This document shows positions 9,000-18,068 of a stretch of 64,000 nucleotides of DNA, piece by piece (position 1 is the stretch's first letter; every line of letters begins with the position of its first letter). The notes beneath the pieces are model-generated. The model did not search any database. It was given only the letters and a program-made list of their open reading frames with translations, and was not told where the DNA came from. Position numbers and translations under genes: made by a program. Location: the NCBI GenBank assembly GCA_958296165.1, contig OY282447.1, positions 1,860,001 through 1,924,000 of the forward strand. Direction: 5' to 3'. Source of the stretch: an uncultured Pseudomonadales bacterium (lineage in GTDB: Bacteria > Pseudomonadota > Gammaproteobacteria > Pseudomonadales > Azotimanducaceae).

Positions 9000-10136
9000 T
9001 CACAGGAACCGCGCCAACACGCCGTCGAGTTGCCGGAAGCCCTGCGCTGTCAGCGCCAAGCGGTCGGGGTGCATCAAGCCCCACTGAACCAGGTCGTCGA
9101 TCGTGCCGGCCAAGCTCTCGAGCGCAAGGCCAGTGCGTTCTACAAATAGCTGCGGATCCACGCCATCCACAAGCCGCAAGGCGTTCATCAGGAACTCGGT
9201 CGCTAGCTGGTCTCGCCGCACTGCAACGTTGGCGCCGGCAGCGCCAGCGAGATAGAGGCGGGGCTGGCTCGGTTTGGTGGTGCGCACGATCCGCCCGTTG
9301 GCGGTGATCTTGCCGTGCGCGCCGGCGCCGATTCCAACGTAGTCGCCGAATCGCCAGTAATTCAGGTTATGGGCGCAACGATGGCCGTCCAAGGCGAATG
9401 CAGAAACTTCGTAGCGTCGATAGCCGTGCTGGGCAAGCAGTTCGACGCCGGCGTCTTCGATGGCGGCTGCTTGGTCGGCGCTCGGCAGGCGCGGCGGGCG
9501 GCGGGCGAATTCGGTCTTCGGCTCCACCGTGAGCTGATACCAGGAGATGTGCGGCGGTGCCAAGCGGATCGCTTCGGCAAGGTCCGATAGGGCTTGGCCC
9601 ACGGTTTGGTTCTCCAAGCCGTACATGACGTCGATGTTGAAGCTCTCGAAGCCCGCTGCGGCAACTTGCCGGGCTGCGCTGCGGATGTCGTCGGCGCCGT
9701 GGATGCGCCCCAAGCGCTCGAGCCGGGCGGCGTCGAAGGATTGTGCGCCCAAGGATACGCGCGTGATGCCGGCGCGGCGGTAGGCAGTGAAGCTACCGTG
9801 CTCCACGGTGCCGGGGTTGGCTTCCAAGGTGACCTCGGCGGCTCGGCTGGATAGCCGATCGACGATTGCGCGGAACGTCGCTGCACGAAAAAGGCTGGGC
9901 GTGCCGCCGCCGAAGTAGATGGTGTCAATCGCTCGCTCGCCGTAGCGCTCCAACTCGAGGTCTAGGTCGGCCAACAAGGCGGCCTCGTACTCGTCTTCTC
10001 GCAACGAGCCCTTGAGCGGGTGGGAGTTGAAATCGCAGTAAGGGCACTTGCGCACGCACCAAGGAAAATGAACGTAGAGGCCGAGCGGCAGGCAGGCCGC
10101 GAGTGTTGTGAGGGGGCCGGGCGTGGCGTCAGTCAT
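9000..10136 (-). CDS. hemW: HemW, radical SAM heme chaperone
   Basis: This is a 378-residue radical SAM protein of the oxygen-independent coproporphyrinogen oxidase-like family. The [4Fe-4S] cysteines are C27, C31 and C34 in WCVRKCPYCDF, and the GGGTPSLF motif follows. HemW proteins bind heme and deliver it to respiratory targets rather than oxidising coproporphyrinogen. The single CxxxCxxC cluster motif and the location next to rdgB support HemW over HemN. The start is ATG at 10136, overlapping the 3' end of rdgB by eight bases. It is the last gene of the conserved yggS-to-hemW run, all on the minus strand. The length and motifs look intact. Confidence 0.95.
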   Translation of the reverse strand: MTDATPGPLTTLAACLPLGLYVHFPWCVRKCPYCDFNSHPLKGSLREDEYEAALLADLDLELERYGERAIDTIYFGGGTPSLFRAATFRAIVDRLSSRAAEVTLEANPGTVEHGSFTAYRRAGITRVSLGAQSFDAARLERLGRIHGADDIRSAARQVAAAGFESFNIDVMYGLENQTVGQALSDLAEAIRLAPPHISWYQLTVEPKTEFARRPPRLPSADQAAAIEDAGVELLAQHGYRRYEVSAFALDGHRCAHNLNYWRFGDYVGIGAGAHGKITANGRIVRTTKPSQPRLYLAGAAGANVAVRRDQLATEFLMNALRLVDGVDPQLFVERTGLALESLAGTIDDLVQWGLMHPDRLALTAQGFRQLDGVLARFL

Positions 10137-10731
10137 CGGCAGCTATCGAGATTAGCGCCGCGGCGAGCCGTTTGCAGGCTTGGCCGCGATGCGAAAGGCG
10201 GTTCTTCTCGGCTACGGGCATTTCGGCGGCGGTCTTGGCCAGAGCCGGCACTAGGAAGTGCGGGTCGTAGCCGAAGCCATTGGCACCTCGGGGCACGTCG
10301 ACGATGGTGCCGTGCCAGCGCCCGGTGGCGATCACCGGCGCCGGATCGTCCGCGGCCGTCAAGTACACCAAGGCGCAGTAGAAGTAGGCTGAACGATCGT
10401 CCACGTCGGCGAGCGCGCGCAGTAGCTTGGCGTTGTTCGCGGCGCCGTCCGCTTGTTCGCCGGCGTAGCGTGCGGAGAATATGCCCGGTGCGCCGTTCAA
10501 GGCGGGCACCACTAGGCCGGAATCGTCCCCGATGGCCGCCAAGCCGGAGGCCGCCGCCGCATGGCGTGCCTTGCCGAGCGCGTTTTCGATGAACGTGCGG
10601 CCCGTCTCTGCGGCGCTCGCGATGCCGAGTTCGTTCTGCGGCACCAGTACCGAGCGCAGCGGCGCAAGGGCGCTGGCGAGTTCTCGCAGCTTGCCGCGAT
10701 TGCCGCTGGCAACGACGATCCGCTCGATCAC
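10129..10731 (-). CDS. rdgB: RdgB/HAM1 non-canonical purine NTP pyrophosphatase
   Basis: This house-cleaning enzyme hydrolyses ITP, dITP and XTP to monophosphates, keeping deaminated purines out of nucleic acids. The 200-residue protein shows the family start VVASGNRGKLREL, the metal-binding DDSGLVVPALNGAPGIFSAR region and the FGYDPHF motif. The start is GTG at 10731, which overlaps the TGA of the upstream DUF4426 gene as GTGA, and its stop overlaps the start of hemW. The open frame continues much further upstream but that part is a shadow of the neighbouring gene. All key residues appear present. Confidence 0.95.
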   Translation of the reverse strand: MIERIVVASGNRGKLRELASALAPLRSVLVPQNELGIASAAETGRTFIENALGKARHAAAASGLAAIGDDSGLVVPALNGAPGIFSARYAGEQADGAANNAKLLRALADVDDRSAYFYCALVYLTAADDPAPVIATGRWHGTIVDVPRGANGFGYDPHFLVPALAKTAAEMPVAEKNRLSHRGQACKRLAAALISIAADD

Positions 10732-11147
10732 CGCGCTGGTACGTAGAGGGGCTGCTGGAAGCGCAGCGTCTCCACGCCGTGGCCGGGAAGCGCCACTGCG
10801 ATCTCGAAGCGCAGCACCTCGGCGTTCTGGAAATCGAACGCGGCCAGATAGTAGACGGCGCCGTCGTCGATCTCGCGGAACCGAAGCGTGGTGGATTGGC
10901 CGAGCAGATTGAGGAAACGGCCTTCCACCGCAACCTTCTCGCCGCGCTCGCTCGGCCCGATCGCGCTGATGTTCAGCAGACCTTTGTTGCGGCCGCGCAC
11001 TATGTCGTAGCGCTCGGCCACTGCCGGCGCAAGCAGCGAGGCGTTGAAGGCGATGTAATGCACCTGCCAGTCGCCGAACTGTTCGAACTGCTCTGCGCTC
11101 GAGAGCGCTGCCGTGAAGCCGAGCAGAATGGCGCAAGTTCGCCTCAT
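10728..11147 (-). CDS. DUF4426 secreted protein
   Basis: This 139-residue protein matches the DUF4426 family found between metW and rdgB in Pseudomonas and relatives. It begins [18 protein letters not shown], a plausible Sec signal peptide, followed by EQFGDWQVHYIAFNASLL, the family's conserved core start. Translation from ATG at 11147 overlaps the end of metW as ATGA, and the stop overlaps rdgB as GTGA. The function is not known. Its fixed position in this operon across gammaproteobacteria suggests a conserved periplasmic role, but that is only inference. Confidence 0.88.
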   Translation of the reverse strand: MRRTCAILLGFTAALSSAEQFEQFGDWQVHYIAFNASLLAPAVAERYDIVRGRNKGLLNISAIGPSERGEKVAVEGRFLNLLGQSTTLRFREIDDGAVYYLAAFDFQNAEVLRFEIAVALPGHGVETLRFQQPLYVPAR

Positions 11148-11794
11148 GCGCCGCTCGCCGTCGCAAGCGCAGGCTGGCCGGGGCCCAGCCCGTAGGCCGG
11201 CTCGGCGCGGCCCAGCCGGTAGAAGGCCACGGTGCCGAACAGGTTGGGGAAACGGTTGATGTAGCGCTGCACTGCGTGTGCGCCGTCTACCACGAAGCGT
11301 TCGATGATGGGCAAGCCCTTCGTGTTGGCCAAACGCTCGAAGTCGCGGAACGTGCAGAGGTGGATGTTGGGCGTGTCGTACCACTGATGCGGCAGGTGCC
11401 TGGCAACAGGCATGCGGCCCTTGGTGGCGAGCTGCAATCGACAGCGCCAATGGCCGAAGTTGGGGAAGGTGACGATGCACTCTTCGCCGATGCGCAGCAT
11501 CTCGTCGATGAGTCTGGCCGGCTCGGCCACTGCCTGCAACGTCTCGGCCATCACCACCATGTCGAAACTGTCGTCCGGGAAACGGCCCAAGCCTAGGTCC
11601 AAGTCGTGCTCGATGACGTTCACGCCGGCCCGCACGCAAGCGCTGATCTCGGCCGCCCCCTTCTCGATGCCGTAGCCGTTCACGCCCTTGCGATCCGCCA
11701 AGTGGCGCAGCAGTGCGCCATCGCCGCAGCCGAGATCAAGCACCCGCGCACCTGGGTTGATGAGCGCGGCGATGATCTGTAAGTCGCGCCTCAT
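11144..11794 (-). CDS. metW: MetW, partner of homoserine O-acyltransferase
   Basis: MetW is a small SAM-methyltransferase-fold protein (216 residues) that works with MetX in homoserine acylation, the first committed step of methionine synthesis; in Pseudomonas both are needed. The nucleotide-binding motif [12 protein letters not shown] and the family-specific [10 protein letters not shown] and [15 protein letters not shown] segments are clear. ATG at 11794 overlaps the end of metX, and the 3' end overlaps the DUF4426 gene. The overlap pattern strongly implies translational coupling with metX. It appears complete. Confidence 0.95.
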   Translation of the reverse strand: MRRDLQIIAALINPGARVLDLGCGDGALLRHLADRKGVNGYGIEKGAAEISACVRAGVNVIEHDLDLGLGRFPDDSFDMVVMAETLQAVAEPARLIDEMLRIGEECIVTFPNFGHWRCRLQLATKGRMPVARHLPHQWYDTPNIHLCTFRDFERLANTKGLPIIERFVVDGAHAVQRYINRFPNLFGTVAFYRLGRAEPAYGLGPGQPALATASGA

Positions 11795-12945
11795 GCGCTG
11801 GCCTCGCGCTGGGCGACGGAGTCCAGATAGCCGCCCAATACGTCGAAGTAGCGTTCGTTCGGGAGCAGGAAGGAGTCGTGGCCGTTGCGTGCTTCAATGG
11901 TGGCGCTCACGACGTCTTTGCGGGCCGCGATCAGAGCATCCACGATTTCGTCCGAACGTTCCGGCGCAAACCGCCAGTCGGAAGTGAAAGACAGCACTAG
12001 GAACCGCGCCGCGACGTTCGAGAACGCCTTGACCAGATCGCCGCCGCATTCCAAAGCGGGGTCGAAGTAGTCCAGTGCGCGCGTCATCAGCAGGTAGGTG
12101 TTGGCGTCGAAGCGCTCGGAGAACGCAGTGCCTTGGTAGTGCAGGTAGCTCTCTACTTGGAACTGCACGTCCTGGGCCGAGCGGAGGTCGCCGGACTTCA
12201 GCTCGCGCCCGAACTTCACGCCCATGCCGTCGTCGGAGAGGTAGGTCACGTGGCCGACCATGCGCGCCAGCATCAGCCCCTTGCGCGGCTTCGTTGCGGC
12301 CTCGAAGTAGCGCCCGCCAAGGAAATCCGGGTCCGCTTGGATGGCTTGGCGAGCGATTTCGTTGAAGGCGATGTTCTGCGCCGAGAGCTTGGGCGCGGCG
12401 GCGATCACCACTGCGTGCGCCAGGCGGCGCGGATAGTCGATGGCCCACTGCAGTGCTTGCATGCCGCCCAGACTGCCGCCGATCACCGCCGCAAAGCGGT
12501 CGATGCCGAGCGTGTCGGCGAGCATGGCTTGGGTCATCACCCAGTCCTTCACGGTCACGGCCGGAAAACTCTCGCCCCAGGGCTCGCCGGTAGCCGGATT
12601 GAGCGACAGCGGCCCAGTGCTGCCGTTGCAGCCGCCTAGGTTGTTCAGCGCAACGACGAAGAACTTGGCTGTATCGATGGGCTTGCCGGGTCCGATGCAA
12701 TTCTCCCACCAGCCCGGCTTGGCGTCGTCCACGGAGTGGTAGCCAGCGGCATGGTGATCGCCAGACAGCGCATGGCAGATCAGCACCGCATTGGAACGCG
12801 CGGCGTTCAGTTCGCCGTAGGTTTCATAGACGAGGTCGAAGCAAGGCAGCGTTGCTTTGCACTGCAAGGTGATCGGTTGGCCGTAGTGCGCGAGCCGAGG
12901 TTCGACCAGTCCTACCGAGGCCGCGCCGTCCGTCAGCCGGGCCAC
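11791..12945 (-). CDS. metX: MetX-type homoserine O-acyltransferase
   Basis: This alpha/beta-hydrolase-fold enzyme transfers an acyl group to homoserine in methionine synthesis. The nucleophilic serine lies in [10 protein letters not shown], the acid in [10 protein letters not shown] and the histidine in NGHDSFLLP. Pairing with MetW suggests succinyl-CoA as donor, as known for Pseudomonas MetX, but acetyl-CoA cannot be excluded by eye. I chose the GTG at 12945, which overlaps the yggT stop by 13 bases and leaves a normal N-terminus before [12 protein letters not shown]; the longer open frame belongs to the shadow of yggT. The length (384 residues) is typical. Confidence 0.94.
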   Translation of the reverse strand: MARLTDGAASVGLVEPRLAHYGQPITLQCKATLPCFDLVYETYGELNAARSNAVLICHALSGDHHAAGYHSVDDAKPGWWENCIGPGKPIDTAKFFVVALNNLGGCNGSTGPLSLNPATGEPWGESFPAVTVKDWVMTQAMLADTLGIDRFAAVIGGSLGGMQALQWAIDYPRRLAHAVVIAAAPKLSAQNIAFNEIARQAIQADPDFLGGRYFEAATKPRKGLMLARMVGHVTYLSDDGMGVKFGRELKSGDLRSAQDVQFQVESYLHYQGTAFSERFDANTYLLMTRALDYFDPALECGGDLVKAFSNVAARFLVLSFTSDWRFAPERSDEIVDALIAARKDVVSATIEARNGHDSFLLPNERYFDVLGGYLDSVAQREASA

Positions 12946-13493
12946 AGCCGGTACGGCAGCAGGGCTTCGAGTACGAAGCCCTGGATCATGAACAATACCA
13001 GCACGGTGATCATCGGCGAGAGATCCAGGCCGCCGAGAGGCGGTAGAACGCGGCGCGCCGGCGCCAACACGGGCTCGGCGATCTCGCGGGCGATGGTTGC
13101 CGCCGGAGAATAGATGCCCGGCGCGATCCAGCTCATCAGGATCGTAACGACGATGGCCACCAGAAAGATGCCCACCACCATGGACAGCGCCGCATGCAAG
13201 CCGTCGTTCAAGATGAAGAGCACGTCCATCGGCAGGTTGTTTGCGAGCACATGGGCGACCACCGCCAGCATGTATGCCAGCCACGCCATGCCGAACGCAG
13301 CGAGGTCCAGGTTCTTGTGCGGACGCAAGACCAAACGCACCGGCCGCAGCACCGGATCGGTGAGCCGGACGATGGCCTCGGAAAGCGGGTTGTAGAAGCT
13401 CGCTCGCACCGCCTGCAAGACGAAGCGCAGCAGGAACACCAGCGCAGTGACACGCAACAGGAAGGTGATGATGAAAGTGACTGGATCATGCAT
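12933..13493 (-). CDS. yggT: YggT-family integral membrane protein
   Basis: This 186-residue inner-membrane protein contains two YggT repeats. The first is [28 protein letters not shown]-like and the second is [29 protein letters not shown]-like, each a hydrophobic hairpin with a conserved P-[LV]-x-P ending (LRPVR and LAPAR). It sits between proC and metX as in Pseudomonas. ATG at 13493 overlaps proC by eight bases. Roles in osmotic or ion homeostasis and in membrane assembly have been suggested for the family, but nothing here specifies one. Confidence 0.92.
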   Translation of the reverse strand: MHDPVTFIITFLLRVTALVFLLRFVLQAVRASFYNPLSEAIVRLTDPVLRPVRLVLRPHKNLDLAAFGMAWLAYMLAVVAHVLANNLPMDVLFILNDGLHAALSMVVGIFLVAIVVTILMSWIAPGIYSPAATIAREIAEPVLAPARRVLPPLGGLDLSPMITVLVLFMIQGFVLEALLPYRLWPG

Positions 13494-14304
13494 CGCCGCC
13501 AATCTCCTCAGCCAGTTGCCGCGACCGCTCGAACGCGCCGCGCACTGCTGCGGCGAGGGTGTCCGGGAAGGCTCGCTCGGCAAGTATAGATAGCGCCCGC
13601 TGTGTGGTTCCACCCGGCGACGTCACCTGTTCGCGCAATCGGGAGGGATCGTCTTGCGCGGCCATCGCCGCGGCGCCAGCCGCGGTCGCTACCACGAGGC
13701 GCTGCGCTACTGCCGGCGCGAGGCCCAGCTCCACGCCGACTTCGGTTAGCGCTTCCAGCATGTAGAAGAAGTAGGCGGGCCCGCTGCCGGAGAGCGCAGT
13801 CACGGCATCCAGATCGGCGTCGGACTCAAACCACATCACTTCGCCCACGGCGCTCAGGATGCGTTCGGCGGCGCACCGTTGCGCGGCGTTGACGGCCGCG
13901 TTGGCGACCAAGCCGCTGATGCCAGCGCCAACCAGGGCCGGGGTGTTCGGCATGCAGCGCACCACCGCGCGACCACCGCCAAGCCAGCGTTCGACGGAAC
14001 CGAGCGGCACGCCGGCGGCGATGGAGACCACCAGCGTCTGCGCTTCGAGCGCTGGCGCCACTTGTCGAGCGACCGTTTCAACCACCTGTGGCTTCACCGC
14101 CAAGACGACCACCGCGGCCGTGCGCACCGCTTCGACGTTGTCGGCGGTGGTGGCGACCGTGCTGCCGAAGCGAGCTCGCTGCGAGGCGACTGGCTCCGCC
14201 ACAACGATCTGCACGGATTGCGCCGCTGCCAAGCCGGTTGCCAGCGCGTAGGCCATATTGCCGCCGCCGAGGAAGGCGACTCGGCCGGCCACTGGGCTCG
14301 TCAT
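13486..14304 (-). CDS. proC: Pyrroline-5-carboxylate reductase
   Basis: ProC reduces pyrroline-5-carboxylate to proline with NAD(P)H. The 272-residue protein has the dinucleotide-binding VAFLGGGNMAYALATGL at the N-terminus, the VVLAVKPQ motif, RCMPNTPALVGAG, and the C-terminal substrate-site segments ALSGSGPAYFFY and SPGGTTQRAL. The ATG at 14304 overlaps the yggS stop as ATGA. Gene order yggS-proC-yggT is highly conserved in gammaproteobacteria. No anomaly was seen. Confidence 0.95.
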   Translation of the reverse strand: MTSPVAGRVAFLGGGNMAYALATGLAAAQSVQIVVAEPVASQRARFGSTVATTADNVEAVRTAAVVVLAVKPQVVETVARQVAPALEAQTLVVSIAAGVPLGSVERWLGGGRAVVRCMPNTPALVGAGISGLVANAAVNAAQRCAAERILSAVGEVMWFESDADLDAVTALSGSGPAYFFYMLEALTEVGVELGLAPAVAQRLVVATAAGAAAMAAQDDPSRLREQVTSPGGTTQRALSILAERAFPDTLAAAVRGAFERSRQLAEEIGGDA

Positions 14305-14990
14305 GGAGTACACCCGGTTTTGGGTCTGGGAAGCCGTGGGCCGAAGATCGCGGTGCCGATGCGGACGATGGTTGCTCCCTCCTCGATCGCCGTTTCGAAA
14401 TCCGCCGACATGCCCATCGATAGCGTGTCCCAATGTGGCCCGGCGTGCGGCGCAAGGGCGTTGAAGAGCTGCCGCATACGGCGAAAGCTAGCACGGCCGT
14501 TGGCGTCGGGGCGCGGAATCGCCATCAGCCCGCGCAAGCGCAAGCGCGGCAACGTGGCGACGTGTGCTATCAGCGATGGCAGGTCGGCCGGCGCCACACC
14601 CGCCTTGTTCGGCTCGGCGTCGATGTTCACTTGGATGCAAAGGTTGAGCGGCCGCTGTGCGGCCGCATCGAGACGGCTGGCGATGCGGCTGCGGTCGACC
14701 GTATGTACCCAGTCGAAGTGGCGGGCGATGTCGCGAGTCTTGTTGGATTGGATTGCGCCGATGAAGTGCCAAGCGACGTTTAGGTCTCCCAGCGCGGTCA
14801 TCTTCGCCAGCGCCTCTTGGACATAGTTTTCGCCAAAGTCCTCCAATCCTGCGCGATATGCCGCCTGCACTTCGGCGGCGGTTCGCGTCTTGGAAACCGC
14901 CAACAGGCGCACCGGCTGTGTACGCTCGGCTGCGCCGCGCGCCCGTTCGATCGCCGCGGCAAGAGCGCAGATGCGCTTGGCATAGTCCAT
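14301..14990 (-). CDS. yggS: YggS/PROSC PLP-homeostasis protein
   Basis: This TIM-barrel, pyridoxal-phosphate-binding protein (229 residues) has the family lysine in LLAVSKTRTAAEV, the FGENYVQEAL motif, WHFIGAIQSNK, and the C-terminal SMGMSADFETAI phosphate-binding segment. YggS has no known catalysis; it buffers PLP and influences amino-acid pools. ATG at 14990 is the preferred start; the frame is open to 15083 with another ATG at 15014. It is the first gene of the minus-strand run and is divergent from the pilT remnant, with about 190 bases of shared upstream region. Confidence 0.93.
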   Translation of the reverse strand: MDYAKRICALAAAIERARGAAERTQPVRLLAVSKTRTAAEVQAAYRAGLEDFGENYVQEALAKMTALGDLNVAWHFIGAIQSNKTRDIARHFDWVHTVDRSRIASRLDAAAQRPLNLCIQVNIDAEPNKAGVAPADLPSLIAHVATLPRLRLRGLMAIPRPDANGRASFRRMRQLFNALAPHAGPHWDTLSMGMSADFETAIEEGATIVRIGTAIFGPRLPRPKTGCTP

Positions 14991-15183
14991 GCGGCAGTCT
15001 AACTCGCGTCCCATGCGCGAACAGCGCCAAAATCGCTCAATCCGCAGGCACAAGGCGCTCTCTGAGAGGTGCCAAGGCGACATTTAAGAGATGTCGTACA
15101 CGGCAAAGAGTCGATGTCTCTCAGGTCGGCGCTTGGCTGCGCTGTATGGTTGGCGTCGCTTGGCGCAGGATGGAGGCATCGCG

Positions 15184-16331
15184 TTGGACACCGCCGGCTC
15201 AACCACCAACTTGCACGCCTTGCTAGCGCTTTGCGTAGACCGCGGTGCATCTGATTTGCACCTCTCTGCCGGCTTGCCGCCCATGATTCGCGTCGATGGC
15301 GACATCGAACCGTTGGACGCGCCGCCGTTCGACTCGCGCCAGATCAGCGCCGCCGTCGCAGCGATCGGGCCCGAATCAAGCGCCGCGTTGGAAACAGACT
15401 TTTGCATCGACTTGGCGGACGTGGCGCGTTTTCGCGTCAACGCTTTCCGCCACCAGCGTGGCGCCGGAGCGGTCTTCCGCACCGTGCCGTCCTTAGTGCC
15501 CAGCATGGAGGAGCTCGACATGGGCCCGGTGTTCCGCCAGATCGCGGATGTGCAGCGGGGCTTAGTGCTTGTCACCGGTCCGACCGGTTCCGGCAAGAGC
15601 ACTACGCTTGCGGCGCTGATCGACTACGTCAACGACACGCGCCGCAATCACATCCTCACCATTGAGGATCCAGTCGAGTTCGTTCACAACTCGAAGCGCT
15701 GTCTGGTCCATCAGCGCCAGCTAGGCCGCGACACGGCTAGCTTCGCTGATGCCTTGCGGGCCGGGTTGCGGGAAGATCCGGACGTCATCTTGATTGGCGA
15801 GATGCGCGATCCGGAGACCATCCGCCTGGCACTCACCGCGGCCGAGACAGGTCATTTGGTGTTCGGGCACGCTGCACACCTCATCGGCGCCGAAGACCAT
15901 CGACCGGATCGTGGACGCCTTCGGCGCCGGCGAAAAGGAGAGCGTTCGCTCCATGCTCGCGGAATCGCTGCAGGCGGTGGTATCGCAAGTGTTGCTAAAG
16001 CGCGTCGGCGGCGGCCGAATCGCCCCGCGCCCGCCTTGCGGCCAGCCGCAGAAAAAAAGCCCCGGCGACTCGGAAAAACCGCTCTCCCGCCCGACTCCAG
16101 GCCCCGTCCAATCCCCATCCCCGCAACCAGCCCGACCCAAGCGCCCGTCAGGCGCTAACTTCGGGATAGCCCTGCATCCGCGAGCACAAGGTGGCACAGC
16201 TGCGCTCCGCCATCCAAACCTCGGCCGCGCTCGGCATGCAAACGCTAGAGCAAAGCAAGGAACGGCTTGCCGCGGCCGGCGTGATTGCCGCTCGACCGCC
16301 GGCGGACTATGCCGATCGGTTTAGCAACTAA
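15184..16331 (+). pseudogene. pilT: Disrupted pilT, type IV pilus retraction ATPase
   Basis: PilT powers retraction of type IV pili. The N-terminal and central parts are excellent: GASDLHLSAGLPPMIRVDG, Walker A TGPTGSGKST, DIEDPVEF-type Asp box (IEDPVEFVHNS), Walker B IGEMRDPETIRLAL and ETGHLVFG. At 15865-15867 one extra G shifts the frame, and the sequence resumes one frame over as TLHTSSAPKTIDRIVDAF to GGGRIA. A stretch of about 150 bases (16019-16175) then replaces the expected conserved AHEIM-type segment. The tail returns in a third frame as IREHKVAQLRSAIQTS and ends at TAA 16331. The TTG at 15184 follows a GGAGG site. The retraction motor is therefore probably not made intact. A sequencing error could explain the single G but not the replaced segment. 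Confidence 0.88.
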
Positions 16332-16701
16332 GCCACGTCTCGGCGATGATCTGCGCGGCCTCGGCATGTGCAGATGCCGCATCGGCACCTCGGCTGACGG
16401 CCTCGAAGGTGGAAAGCCGCTCGTCTGCGTATTCCACGGGCAGCCCGTAGCGCTTCGCCAGTCGGGCGCCGAAGGCGCGCGCCAAGGCGGACATCTCGCT
16501 CGGCGTACCGTCCATGTTGAGGGGATCGCCCACCACCAGCGTAGACGGTCGCCATGCGATGACGATGGCCGACAATGGCTGCCATTGCGGCACGCCGTCT
16601 CGAGCCCCGATGGTCGTCAAGCGGCGTGCCACTTGGGCTTGCCGCTCCGCCACCGCGACGCCGATGTGCTTTAGCCCGAAGTCGAATACCAGCGCGGTCA
16701 C
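16321..16701 (-). CDS. ruvX: RuvX/YqgF, putative Holliday-junction resolvase
   Basis: This 126-residue RNase H-fold protein has the family start LVFDFGLKHIGVAVAE with the first catalytic aspartate, the VVGDPLNMDGTPSEMS motif and YADERLST with another acidic residue. YqgF proteins act in 16S rRNA 5'-end maturation and have been proposed as Holliday-junction resolvases. It lies downstream of yqgE, as in Pseudomonas. Its stop codon overlaps the last 11 bases of the pilT remnant convergently, which implies loss of the genes normally found between them. ATG at 16701. Confidence 0.92.
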   Translation of the reverse strand: MTALVFDFGLKHIGVAVAERQAQVARRLTTIGARDGVPQWQPLSAIVIAWRPSTLVVGDPLNMDGTPSEMSALARAFGARLAKRYGLPVEYADERLSTFEAVSRGADAASAHAEAAQIIAETWLSC

Positions 16702-16731
16702 GAACGCGCCCGCTAGGCGGCCAGGAGCCGG

Positions 16732-17280
16732 TCAGGCGTAGCCAGCATCGGCGCCGAGCAAGCGCAAGTCGATGCCCATCTCGCCGGCCACGCGGTCCAG
16801 CCGTTCCTCGAAGGGCAGCTCGAAGATGGTGTCGAGGGAACTTGGCGCGGTCAGCCAATCGGAGTAGGCGAACTCCTCCTCCAATTGGCCGGGCCCCCAA
16901 CCGGCATAGCCCAAGGCGACGAGATGCCGCTTCGGCCCCTGGCCGGTGGCAATCATCTCGAGAATCTCGCGGCTAAAGGACATGACGAGCCCGGCGCCGG
17001 CTCTTTCGCTGGAATCCACCTGCACCTCGTCGGTATGCAGGATGAAGCCGCGCTGCGGCTCCACCGGTCCGCCGTCCGCGACGCGCGTGTCCGCGCAAAG
17101 CGGCGACGGCAGGTCTAGCTGATGGAGCACCTTGGTGAGCGTCAACTCGTGCGGTCGATTGATCAGCAGCCCTTGTGCGCCCTCCTCGTCGTGCGACCAC
17201 ATGTAGATGAGGCTGTCGCCGAACGGGCTGCCGCGCAGCTTCGGCATGCTGATTAGGAACTGGCCTGCCAATGATTCCAC
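16732..17280 (-). CDS. yqgE: YqgE/AlgH family protein (UPF0301)
   Basis: This 182-residue protein begins MESLAGQFLISMPKLRGSPFG and contains GLLINRP, DGGPVEPQRGFILH and GYAGWGPGQLEEE, all conserved in the UPF0301/AlgH family. It was first noted in Pseudomonas as an influence on alginate synthesis; the biochemical role is unclear. It sits between tonB and ruvX in the order conserved in Pseudomonas, with a 30-base gap to ruvX and about the same to tonB. ATG at 17280. No defects visible. Confidence 0.92.
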   Translation of the reverse strand: MESLAGQFLISMPKLRGSPFGDSLIYMWSHDEEGAQGLLINRPHELTLTKVLHQLDLPSPLCADTRVADGGPVEPQRGFILHTDEVQVDSSERAGAGLVMSFSREILEMIATGQGPKRHLVALGYAGWGPGQLEEEFAYSDWLTAPSSLDTIFELPFEERLDRVAGEMGIDLRLLGADAGYA

Positions 17281-17309
17281 CGCTTACATAGTCTCCGTGT
17301 TGCGTGTTG

Positions 17310-18068
17310 TCAGAACGAGAGCCGACTGTCGCGGAACTGCCAAGTGCGCTCGATCTCCAGCACGTCCGCAGCCGCGCGCATGGTCGGCGAAAACGGCGCG
17401 TAGGGCGCCGCCAAGCGGACGATGCGCAACGCCGCGTCGTCGAGCAGCTGATGGCCGCTGGACTCCAAGACGCGTACATCGAGCAAAGCGCCGTCCGCTG
17501 CGATCACGACGAGCAGCCGAAGGCCGCCGGCAATGCCCTGCTGTTTTGCCCGCTGCGGATAGTTGAGTTGCCCAATGCGTTCGACCTTGCGTCGCCAAGA
17601 ACGTAGATAGTAGGCGAAGTCGACGCTGGTCGATGCTCCGTTTGCCAAACGGAGCGTGCGATTCTCGGTGCGCGGTGGCACTGCCGGGCCAGCATCGTTT
17701 GCGGCGATGGCGCGGGCCAGCTCGGTCGCGGCACGGCCGGCGAACGGACTGACGCGCGGCACGGCCGCTGGTTTTGCCACCTTAGGCGCTGGCGGTGCCG
17801 ATTCGGTCGGCTGTGGCGGCAAAGATGGTTGCGGTTGCTCGGCCGGCGCCGCCGTTGCGCTGCCAGCGTCTTGCTCTTGCTGTTGCGCTGGCGAATGGTG
17901 GCTCGCCCGCGACGAGTAGCCCGATAGGCTGATCTGGATGGTCGGCGCCAATCGGGCCGGGGGCGGCGATGGCCAGTCCACGCCGGCCAGGACGCCCACG
18001 TGCAAGGCCGCAGCGATCAGCGAGCTCGCCGCCATGCGGGAGGGCCTAGCCGACGCTGCCCGGCTCAT
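17310..18068 (-). CDS. TonB-family energy transducer
   Basis: This 252-residue protein has one N-terminal hydrophobic segment (SSLIAAALHVGVLAGV), a proline- and alanine-rich periplasmic spacer and a C-terminal TonB domain (GIAGGLRLLVVIAADGALLDVRVLESSG). The YYLRSWRRKVERIGQLNYP segment and the position between gshB and yqgE match the Pseudomonas tonB3 type, which is linked to twitching motility there. With pilT broken here, its current role is uncertain. ATG at 18068 overlaps the gshB stop as ATGA, so the two are translationally coupled. TonB domain call is firm, the subfamily is inferred from context. Confidence 0.87.
   Translation of the reverse strand: MSRAASARPSRMAASSLIAAALHVGVLAGVDWPSPPPARLAPTIQISLSGYSSRASHHSPAQQQEQDAGSATAAPAEQPQPSLPPQPTESAPPAPKVAKPAAVPRVSPFAGRAATELARAIAANDAGPAVPPRTENRTLRLANGASTSVDFAYYLRSWRRKVERIGQLNYPQRAKQQGIAGGLRLLVVIAADGALLDVRVLESSGHQLLDDAALRIVRLAAPYAPFSPTMRAAADVLEIERTWQFRDSRLSF

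Noticed and set aside
10732-11166. N-terminal extension of the rdgB frame
   Set aside because: It overlaps the DUF4426 and metW genes in another frame and has no homology to RdgB.
16040-16080. Terminator-like run of A (T on the other strand) in the replaced pilT segment
   Set aside because: No complementary arm forming a stem was found on the required side.
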